This document shows positions 19,301 to 27,505 of a stretch of 64,000 nucleotides of DNA, in pieces. Position 1 is the stretch's first letter. The number at the start of each line of letters is the position of its first letter. The position numbers were made by a program, and so were the translations under genes. This DNA is from Endotrypanum monterogeii (Eukaryota > Euglenozoa > Kinetoplastea > Trypanosomatida > Trypanosomatidae): assembly GCA_000333855.2 (NCBI GenBank), contig CM007327.1:37859-101858 (forward strand), given 5' to 3'. The notes beneath the pieces are model-generated. The model was not told where the DNA came from, ran no database searches, and was given only the letters and a program-made list of their open reading frames with translations.

Positions 19301-22300
19301 ATGGCACAGCAGCCGTCCTCGTTGAGTGAAATAGCCGGACCACGTACCCCGCTAGTGTCGCTCGTCAGTGATGTGTATCCGCCAAGCCTCAGTACGAGTG
19401 ACAGCAACCAGGCGGCCGGCAACGCAGAGGACAGGCGAACACCCGGCGCCACCACGCTCTCGGCGTCGGCGCTCTATCAGTGCTCCCAGGCGGTACCTGA
19501 GTACGCCCTACCCGCGTCTGCTGCTGTGACGGTTCATCGATCCAGCTGGAGGGCCCGGTTGTGGGCACGTCTTTTCCCTGGTGACAACGCAGCCGATAAA
19601 AAAGCAGAAGCGAGAACAAACAGCTCCACAGTGGGATGCGCAGCCTATTCGGACAGCAGTGGCACCGCTCCAGACGTTCTCACAGAACCATGGAATTACG
19701 TTCAACTACCCTTATCCCAGGTGGTGCTCTTCATAAGACATAAACAGCGCATGGCCGACGAGCTCCACCAGTGCTGCTGGGACCTGCTTCTCTTCGCCAT
19801 GGTGGTTTTTTTTGTTCTTGTCGGCCCCGCTGCCGCTTGCGCTCACCACTCACTTGACGTAGACTCCATTCACAAGGTAAATAAAGTGCAAGCCATCCTC
19901 GTCCCTAAGCTCCAAGAGGCCATCCTACTGGACGCATTCCGCATGGACACAGAGGTCGCCACCCAAAAAGGTGCGAAGCCCTCTCCGGGCACGTTCGTGA
20001 TGGGCAACAGTGCCCACTACCCATGGGTGTACAGCTGGTACAACAGCAGTGTCAACGCATGGACACCGCAGCCAGACGCCAACCGTGCCGTCGACGAGCA
20101 GGTGATACGCGTGGCTGCATCGCACCACGCCCCAGAATACATGCGTCTTCCCGCAGTCCGCACCCGGCGGGACGTGCTACGATGGCTGCGCTTCCAACTG
20201 CTGCCACAGCTGTGGGACTGCAAGCACTTGGGCTACAGCCGACCGTGGCACCATACCGTGACGCATCCGCACTATCCTATCGGCGCTGTACGCATCATCA
20301 GTCGTCGAAACCAGCCACAGTTCCCCAGAGCCCCACCAAAAGCCTCGGCCACACCACCTCAGGAACGGCAGCAACCGGAAAGAACGCAGGTCAGCTCTGG
20401 AGAGAGACTTCGCCTGGTGACGTCGCTGCTGTCCGACAAGCGAGCTGCCCCGCCGACTATCCCTACCAGTATTTGTGGACGTGCGAACCCGGCAGTCGCA
20501 TCCGAAACACTTTCCCAATATGACGCCGATGCAGAAGGCTACACCGTCTCGCTACCACTGGCAACCTCCTGTGCAGCCGTGAGCTCCGTGTTGGGTGTAA
20601 TGGAGACGCCGAAGCGACGCGTGGCTTGGCCAGAGGCATATAACGAATCGGTGGTTATGCGGGAGCTATGGATGCAGTACACCGAGATCGACCTCACGCA
20701 ACACGACAGCAACTTCTCAGCGGCAATGACAAGTTGCTCGTCGTTTTTTTTTGATGTGGCTGTGTCGGAGCTTCTCGTGCAGTATGTTCTTTACCGGTCC
20801 AAAACACGCCAATACAATCTCGTGGAGATACATTTCTCTATGGCCTCTGCCGGTGCGGTGGTTCAACCGCGACTTCGTACCTTCAGTTTGGAGGCGCTAC
20901 AGTGGTCTACGTCCTTCACATCGCTTTCCGTCAGCGTTGCCTTGACTCTCACGACTCTCATCTACAGTCATCGTCTGGTGTTGCGTATGGTATCTCATCT
21001 CCGTGCAAAGCTGCGTCGCATCCCTCGCCCACGCCGAACACCGCTACAGCAGCTTTGGTGTCTTTTAACTGTGCTTACCCACACGCAGAACCTTGTGAAC
21101 ATGGTGGCAGTTGTGCTAGCAATATCCATGGTGGCATTGTGGTGGCACACCGTTGCCCATCTAGCCACAACGTCTCCAGTTACTTACGCCGAACGCGCGG
21201 AGTACCCAGTAGAGCTTGACCGTGCTGTGCGAGAACGTGGCACGTTACTGCGGCGTCTGTCCACCGCTTTATTTCTGTCGGCAGCCGTCGGCCTCTTGCA
21301 CTTCGCACGTGTGACACCAGGAATGTGGATCGCTGTCCGTACCCTTGTTATCAGCGCGCCTCGCCTCTGTGTTGCGCTTGGTGTGTGGCTCGTTGCTAAC
21401 ATCGGTGTTGCCATGGCCGCAGTTCTGCTTTACGGTGGCGCCCTATCGGAATTCCGAACCCTCAGCACTTCGTACGCGACACTACTATACACCCTGTTGG
21501 ATGGTGGGCGCGCCCTGCTGAACGGTGATGGGGTGCTGCGGCAAACGGGTCAGTACGCGATGTCTTCCTTTGACGACTCGTTAGCCAGCGTGCGTGGAAG
21601 CTCCATCGGGCGTAGGGAGTCGGTAATCTTTGACTACCGTGTCTCAACGCTCGAGATGGCCAACGCGACCGCGACACCCTTCTTTCTGTTGATTGTTTTT
21701 TTTTTCTACGGAGTCGCTGGTGTCATGTGGTGTACCACAACGCTGGCGGAGGGGTATCGAAATGCATTGCTGTCCCCCGGCTCGGAGGCGCTGCCGCTAT
21801 GGGATGTGTCGTTGGCGCGTCTTGCAATGTACCTGACCCACGCCATCAACTGCGACTACGCCAAAGAAGTACTTCGACGCGCGCTACTCGCTCGTGCAGA
21901 GACTTTGATGCTGGCGGAGATGGAGTACTACCTGCGGCTGGGCTGTGCCAGGGCATTGGCGGCGCCTGCATCACGGTCGTGCCTCGTCCGCAGTCGTGCG
22001 GTCGGCAACTATGACACCTCATCATCCGGCTGTCCCGTCGATGAACCGGGTGTGTGTCTAACAAAGTTTCTCTGGATGATACCGCGTGAACTACAGGCGG
22101 AATACGGCGCAGCCCATTTGCGCCACTGGTGGTACACGTGCGTGGTTGCAGTAGAGAAAGCGCAGAGGTCCCAGGCGATGTGGCTGCCAACGCAGTGGCG
22201 CCAGCACTGGGAAGAGCAGCCCGACAGTTTGTCCCTCTGGCTACGTGCGTCGGTACCGCGAGACAGCACCATCGAGGAGCGAGCCGCTCGCGTGGGAGCA

Positions 22301-22357
22301 CGGCTGGAGGAACTGCCGAACAGTATCGTCAAGTATGTGGAGGGACGATGCATGTAG
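19301..22357 (+). CDS. Polycystin-2-like (PKD2/TRPP) cation channel
   Basis: The 1018-aa protein has a first membrane segment near 160-180, then a luminal or extracellular loop of about 370 residues with several Cys and N-glycosylation-like sites, then about five more membrane segments between about 540 and 835. This is the TRPP layout: S1, a large 'polycystin' domain, then S2-S6. Late in the loop the block SKTRQYNLVEIHFSMA corresponds to the end of the polycystin domain. The stretch VAMAAVLLYGGALSEFRTL followed by YTLLDG, near 700-730, matches the S5-pore region, and PFFLLIVFFFYGVAG fits S6. Family members are non-selective calcium-permeable channels, often ciliary; flagellar location is inferred. 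The N-terminal 150 residues and the mid-loop (about 345-400) are low complexity. No calcium-binding EF-hand is visible in the short C-terminus. Confidence 0.72.
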   Translation: MAQQPSSLSEIAGPRTPLVSLVSDVYPPSLSTSDSNQAAGNAEDRRTPGATTLSASALYQCSQAVPEYALPASAAVTVHRSSWRARLWARLFPGDNAADKKAEARTNSSTVGCAAYSDSSGTAPDVLTEPWNYVQLPLSQVVLFIRHKQRMADELHQCCWDLLLFAMVVFFVLVGPAAACAHHSLDVDSIHKVNKVQAILVPKLQEAILLDAFRMDTEVATQKGAKPSPGTFVMGNSAHYPWVYSWYNSSVNAWTPQPDANRAVDEQVIRVAASHHAPEYMRLPAVRTRRDVLRWLRFQLLPQLWDCKHLGYSRPWHHTVTHPHYPIGAVRIISRRNQPQFPRAPPKASATPPQERQQPERTQVSSGERLRLVTSLLSDKRAAPPTIPTSICGRANPAVASETLSQYDADAEGYTVSLPLATSCAAVSSVLGVMETPKRRVAWPEAYNESVVMRELWMQYTEIDLTQHDSNFSAAMTSCSSFFFDVAVSELLVQYVLYRSKTRQYNLVEIHFSMASAGAVVQPRLRTFSLEALQWSTSFTSLSVSVALTLTTLIYSHRLVLRMVSHLRAKLRRIPRPRRTPLQQLWCLLTVLTHTQNLVNMVAVVLAISMVALWWHTVAHLATTSPVTYAERAEYPVELDRAVRERGTLLRRLSTALFLSAAVGLLHFARVTPGMWIAVRTLVISAPRLCVALGVWLVANIGVAMAAVLLYGGALSEFRTLSTSYATLLYTLLDGGRALLNGDGVLRQTGQYAMSSFDDSLASVRGSSIGRRESVIFDYRVSTLEMANATATPFFLLIVFFFYGVAGVMWCTTTLAEGYRNALLSPGSEALPLWDVSLARLAMYLTHAINCDYAKEVLRRALLARAETLMLAEMEYYLRLGCARALAAPASRSCLVRSRAVGNYDTSSSGCPVDEPGVCLTKFLWMIPRELQAEYGAAHLRHWWYTCVVAVEKAQRSQAMWLPTQWRQHWEEQPDSLSLWLRASVPRDSTIEERAARVGARLEELPNSIVKYVEGRCM

Positions 22358-23010
22358 AGTCCATTGAGGAGGGGGGGGGGTAGGTAGGCGCTATCCACAT
22401 ATGGGATACCGCTCCATTTGCATCTTTGCACACACTACTGAATTTTTGTTTTGTTCGCTCACCTCCCAAAGACTGCCAGAGAATGAAGGATCTTTTCGCC
22501 GATCCCCCTTCATGTGAGGAGGCTGATGATGATATTACCAGCCTTGATGTGAGTGGCGAGAAGACACGCGAGTCAGTGTGTGTGTGTGTGTGTGAGAGGG
22601 GAGGGAGGGGGGGACGCGCATCATGAACGACTATCCGCCCCCCCCCCCTCGATACACTGCCTTCTTTTCTCTTCCCTATGTTTCTACACTAACCTCCCTA
22701 GCTCTCTCCTTATCCTCTCGCCTGCCCTCATCGTTTGCTTCAGCATTGTCGTGTTCGTTTTCGAAGGCCCCCAATTGCACTAGCTCGAGCATCCCATACA
22801 CAATTAAATATATTTTTTCATTCTATTTTTTTTTTTTGCTTATTTCGCACGCCGCAGCTCGGGGTTTAACGTACACCTTACAGAAATTCCACCAGGTGTC
22901 CCGTTGTTGCTCCCACACGACACGCAACACACGAAAGGCGTATAACTGAGCGATTGTTCTCCCTCGAGTTTTTTTTTTTTCATCACCTCTGCTGATTGAG
23001 ATACGTCATC
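22358..23010. other. Spacer upstream of the PLAC8-like gene
   Basis: UTR-like sequence with a G9 run at about 22372-22380, a (GT)n tract near 22577-22593, T-rich runs near 22826-22839 and a T12 run at 22969-22980. The AG at 22999-23000 is a good splice acceptor for the next gene, leaving only about 10 bases of leader before the ATG at 23011. No gene is supported. Confidence 0.5.
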
Positions 23011-23481
23011 ATGGGTCAGCAAATCTCCGAATGCGCCGACGGCATCCCGCTCGGGCTTCTGGGCTTGGATCAGATTGATTGGGGTGGTCAGGCTGGCGCC
23101 TTCTACGAGTGCTGGCGTATTTCCCCGTGCTGCGGCTCGCCTGACGTGCTCGGAGTTCTGCTGTGTCTGTGCCACTGGATATGGTTTTCACCGTGTTCAT
23201 CGTGCAAGCTCTACGCCACATCTCTCGGTGATAATTGCTCGCTGTGGCCGCACTGTTTCTGCATTCTCTGCTGTCCCGTTGGCCGACTCTTCACCCGCTA
23301 CAACCTGCGCAAAAAGAGTGGCGCGAAGGGGAACATGATTGGGGATTGCATGTGCATCTGGTGCTGCGGCCCCTGTGCATGCTGCCAGGAGCTTCGCAGC
23401 GTGAGCCCAGATGGATGGAGACTTATTCCCGAGCTAACGATTCCGGGCCTCATGGTGCCTGGTTGCCGTTTTCTTAACTAG
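23011..23481 (+). CDS. Small Cys-rich PLAC8-like protein with a likely N-myristoyl/palmitoyl anchor
   Basis: The 156-aa protein is very rich in cysteine (over 20 Cys), arranged in pairs and CxxC-like groups such as SPCCGSPD, FCILCCPVGR and CIWCCGPCACC. The closing ELRSV block after the last Cys cluster resembles PLAC8/Cys-rich domain proteins, where CxxC pairs flank a short hydrophobic stretch. The N-terminus MGQQISEC fits an N-myristoylation site (Gly2, Ser6) followed by a palmitoylatable Cys8, as in many flagellar and plasma-membrane proteins of kinetoplastids. PLAC8-family proteins include metal-export and cell-size regulators; I cannot pick a function. It is the last clear gene of the plus-strand unit. 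The frame stays open upstream only to a TTG at 22996. Confidence 0.65.
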   Translation: MGQQISECADGIPLGLLGLDQIDWGGQAGAFYECWRISPCCGSPDVLGVLLCLCHWIWFSPCSSCKLYATSLGDNCSLWPHCFCILCCPVGRLFTRYNLRKKSGAKGNMIGDCMCIWCCGPCACCQELRSVSPDGWRLIPELTIPGLMVPGCRFLN

Positions 23482-23997
23482 CATTCTTGGCGTCTGGGCT
23501 TGAGATCCACAACGACTGGTTCTCGGTGACAGATACCGGTACTGTAAAAAGTGCAACCAAGGGGAAGGGGCCCAGGAATCAGGAACATGCAAAAACGAAT
23601 CTCGCGCTGAATGTGAGTGCATATACTTATATATATACATATATACACATATATATATATACATATGTATATATCGTAACGTGCCTACACGCCGGCTCGA
23701 CTTTCTTTCCCGTCAACATATTCTTTTTTCCTCCTCCCATGCTACACTTCTTCCTAACCCTATCAAAATGCAGGTATGTTGCAATTGCATGTTTGTGTGC
23801 ATGGATGGTGTGAGGCCCTACTCCTATTTGTCTAATACAACGGAGTTCTTCTCGTCATTTTTTGTTAGATTTGTTTTGCATCTTGGTGTCTGATGACGCA
23901 CGTACGTATAGGGGGGGATACCTTGTATATACTCTCAGGGAATATGCGTGGTCAATATATTTATATATATATATATATATATATCTGTATGTATATC

Positions 23998-24031
<34 letters not shown>

Positions 24032-24032
24032 A

Positions 24033-24052
24033 TTTTTTTTTTTTTTTTGCAG
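24033..24052 (+). promoter_or_regulatory. Splice-acceptor-like T16-GCAG inside the strand-switch region
   Basis: A run of 16 T is followed by GCAG, with the AG at 24051-24052. This is a textbook acceptor but no large gene follows. The first ATG, at 24073, opens a 50-codon frame ending at 24225 with a Gly-rich start and no recognisable domain. It may be a spliced noncoding or short-ORF transcript at the end of the plus-strand unit, or chance. Confidence 0.3.
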
Positions 24053-24944
24053 TGCAGGTTTCTTCAAGAGTGATGTGCGCGATGACATCTGGATCTGGTG
24101 ACCACGAGGGGGGGGGGATCATAAGTCAATCAAAAGGCAGCATGAAAGCATCCCAAAGCAGAGAGAGGGGTGATGGTGCCGGAGAATGGACAGGGCCAAA
24201 GTCTTCAGTGCACGCGAACATGTAAAAGGGGAAGATATGTTTGCCCCAACTTAGGTAGAGAGTTGGTGGGCACGAATGTCTGTACATCCTTTATTCTTCG
24301 AACCAACTCCCACATCGGTGTGGATCCAGGTAAGCAGCATCTTCAGAATATGTTGCCCCCGCTCCGCCGCATTCTTCTCCGGCTGCCCGTATTATTGAGG
24401 GAGGTGAGATGACCCTGTGTCATAATGCAGCAAGCGACGTGTTCGTCGGAAACTGCTCATAGCACGTGTTCACGGACGGGTGTATTGCCTTGCCTCACAC
24501 TTCCAGTGGACCGCTGCTCCTTTCGTTAGGTGGTTTCTCGTTCGGCCCCCTCCCATCCCCCTCTTCCATCCGACTGCATCAGCTCACTTTTGTGTCAACA
24601 CCTCTGCGTGTCTCTGTGATTGTTCATTGTTATTGCACTGTGACGTGTGCAAAATACCTCTCTACTGAGAGCGATGCGACCATCACGGTAAGGGGGGAGC
24701 AGCGTCCACGACTTGTCCGTCTCTCACCTCCGTCCATTCGGCTGGTTTGACAACGTTCATGCAACTTCCCCTCACGTCGTACACAACAAATCCTGCCCCC
24801 TGTAATCACTACTCTTGTTTCCTGTTGGTTAATGGCATTCGCCATGGCACACACACACACACACACGCACGCCGGGTGCTAACCTGCTCTCACGGTGTTG
24901 TGTGTGTGTGTGTGTGCACCAGATGCGCGCTTTGGTCTATTTTC

Positions 24945-25034
24945 ATTTTTTTTTTGTCTCCCTCCCCTTCCACCCCATCCCCCAATCATCTTTTCATTCT
25001 TTCTCCCCCCCCTCCCTCTCCCCCCCCCCCGCAG
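24945..25034 (+). promoter_or_regulatory. Second splice-acceptor-like tract inside the strand-switch region
   Basis: An 80-base C/T-rich tract ends in CCGCAG with AG at 25033-25034. Downstream, the first ATG (25110) opens only 27 codons, ending at 25193. The signal is as strong as those in front of real genes, yet no protein gene follows on the plus strand. Confidence 0.3.
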
Positions 25035-25720
25035 ACCATTTTTTAGAGGAAAGCCCCGCCGCCCCGTCCACCCCTCCCTCCCTCCAAAGGAGAGAAGAAC
25101 CTGCTGCCAATGTCAAAGCTCTTCTTGTGTGAAAAAAGTCCCATTGAGGGACTCGGCACGGAGGACTCGCAAAGCGATAAACCGCTGCTCTGACATAGGC
25201 AGGTCAGGTTCTGGATGACACCGCGCTGGAGCACCCTTGTAGAGACGCCTGCGCCGTTCACACTGTAGACAATATGCCAACAAGTCGAACGTACCTCACC
25301 CGACTCTCGTTGCTCATCGCTGGGGGTCATAAGCCACGCAGAGAAATGTATTGCGTGGCGGTCCGCAGAATGGTAGCGGCTGTGAGAACCACCTGCAAAG
25401 CAGGTGGTGAGCAAAGGCTCGACCCGTGGTCATGGTGAGTGGGCCGGCATTGTGCCAGCGCGTGTTTCGCAGATGTCCCGTTCGACGGCGCTGGCGAGTG
25501 TGATGGGCCGATGTGTGCGTGTAATGTGTCTGTGAAATCGGGCTGTTTAGCAGCAAAAAATATGTACTGGATATCTGAAAAAAAAAAAAAGATGTAACTC
25601 GTGCATGGCAACAGCGCATCCGAATGAGGAGGCACATTGAGGCAACATTTTCTCCCCAGACGCCCTGGCAAATGTGCCGGCTTGCTCTGTAAAGCGGTTT
25701 CCCCTGAGGGCCCCCCTTGC

Positions 25721-25978
25721 CCATGCGGCGCCCGAACCCCCCCCCCTCCCCCACCAACCCCCCCCCCTATTTGTCGCGCCGAGGGCCAAGCCCCCCCCCC
25801 CCCCCCCGACCCTCGGCGGGGGCTGCTCTTTCGGGAGGGCCCCTTATGGGGTGGGGTGGGGCTGAAGGCGGTTCTTGTGGGGGGCGAGGGCGGTTGGGGT
25901 GGGGTGGGGAAGGCGGTTGGTGTAGAGGGGGGGGTTCGGCGAACCCAGGGGCCGGACGGGCATGGGGGGGGGGGGGTC
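25721..25978. repeat. C-then-G-rich inverted repeat block with G-quadruplex pattern
   Basis: The plus strand is extremely C-rich from about 25730 to 25807, then extremely G-rich from about 25815 to 25977. A perfect 9-base inverted repeat (CGCCGAGGG at 25777-25785, CCCTCGGCG at 25810-25818) encloses a 24-base loop that is mostly C. The outer parts are imperfectly complementary: CCATGC..CGAACCCCCCCC at the left against the reverse complement of 25927-25965. GGTTCGGCGAACC at 25933-25945 is a self-complementary 13-mer. G runs at 25888-25890, 25896-25899, 25901-25904 and 25906-25909 fit a G-quadruplex pattern. Confidence 0.7.
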
Positions 25979-27505
25979 GCAAAGCACGAGTCGCGTAGCG
26001 GATGTTTGGTCAGTGTTTTTTTTTTGTATTTTGTAGACAATGTAGTTACAAACTCGCTCAGGGTGATATGGAATCCGAGAGATACATTTTTGCTTCATTC
26101 GATGTGGTTATTCCTCCGACACGTCGACAACTATGCGTACACACAGCCAGTGCCCCCCGTAACCTGTGCGCTGCGGCACCGCAGCTGGATATTCTGGTTG
26201 CATGGGACGAACTGTAGTCGAGCGTTGAGTGCGGTCATGCCAGATCACCGACTATTCGACTCCTCTGCTTATTCCTAGGGTGCGTGTTGTGGAATCGGTG
26301 CCAAGAAGACTTAAGTTTTCCTGCACGCCATCAAGCACATGAGCCGCGTCCCAAGTCCTCCCTCTCCGCGCGAGGGCTGTGACGGCAACGTCTGTCACGC
26401 AAGAGGCGACTTGGTCGGCACGTGGGTCAGATGAGCTCCAAGAGAAGCCTCGACATGCCTTAGGATGGGTGTTTTCAGTCTGCTTCTTCAGCGCTTGTGT
26501 ACCTTGCATACACTGCAGTCTTTGCATCTGACATTCGCCATAACGTATGTAGTCGCAAGGGGGAGAAAAGCGGGGGCGGGCTTCAGGACAGAGGTCTGCT
26601 GTGAACCTCAATGGTGTGTCTGAGCACATTCTCCTGCCAGTTCTCAGTATGTGGACCATCCCTCCAACACACACACGCACGAAATAATACGTGGATGTGC
26701 GTAGACGCTCCATGACACCATCCGGCGGACATCGTGCTGGCTCGCATACCGGCTGCATAGTCTGCTCCGATACGACACATCAAGCCTGTTTGACGGGTTA
26801 CCCCCACCCCTTTCCCTACGCGCCGTCCTTGCATGTCAGTATTCGAGGACCTTACCCTGCGTACACGCTGCGATTTCCGAAGGGGGGGGATGTGCTAGAC
26901 GACTTGCCTGCACGTACCGCAATCAGTCAGGGTGTTGCCATGACCTTGCCGTCTTCTCCAGAGACCGCTCTCCGTCGACTTGGGATTTGAAAGAGTCGCA
27001 CGAAGAGGGACGCGTGTACAGAGATGCGCATCAACGCAAACAACGAATGGTTTGCCGCCTTGCAATAAGGCACATATAGCAGCGATACATTCCTGACGGG
27101 GAAGGGAGGGGGGCTGTGCAGCTCAAAGGGTTGCGCGATCCGAGCCTCGTGCGATGAGCCCCATCTCGCCTAGTGTACCTAGGAGAGTGTTGCTTTGGAA
27201 AGCCTCATAAAAGGGGCCATTGGTGAGGGAATGGACGTGGCATCGCATCACGAATCGGGTAACGGCGCAATACACGATCCGAGAATGCCTCTGGCCACTG
27301 TGCGTCTCCCGTCACTCAGTGAATCCAGTGGCGCGCGCCAAGGAGATGGAGAGAGAGAAGTATTTGGGAGGAAGAGGAGAGCAGCAGGAAAAAAAAAACA
27401 GACGCACACACACACTTTTTATTTGGTGGGGGGAGGGAGAAAGGTGCGCTGCCTGTGGAGTAGGCCCAAAAGGAAGGTTGGTTCGACTAGTGCGCTTCGA
27501 CTGGT

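Larger units (their letters stand above)
23482..27505. other. Convergent strand-switch region between two polycistronic units
   Basis: Plus-strand genes end at 23481 and minus-strand genes end at 27506, so transcription converges on this 4-kb stretch. No long gene with a recognisable product lies in it. It holds TA/TG-rich repeats (23625-23675 and 23950-24052), poly-G and poly-C runs, (CA)n at 24847-24868, (GT)n at 24899-24918, a long C/T tract at 24945-25030 and the C/G-rich inverted-repeat block at 25.7-26.0 kb. I looked for tRNA B-box motifs, since tRNA genes often mark such regions in this group, and found none with a proper stem. In Leishmania these regions are transcription termination sites, often marked by base J; that is not visible in sequence. 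Confidence 0.75.

Noticed and set aside
24290..24320. GGTTCGAA-like word on the minus strand resembling a tRNA B-box
   Set aside because: The flanking bases do not form a 5-base T-stem and no A-box or acceptor stem is present.
25327..26278. Long frames on both strands (213 and 237 codons) across the C/G block
   Set aside because: They are created by poly-C and poly-G runs (Pro and Gly stretches) and oppose each other on the two strands.
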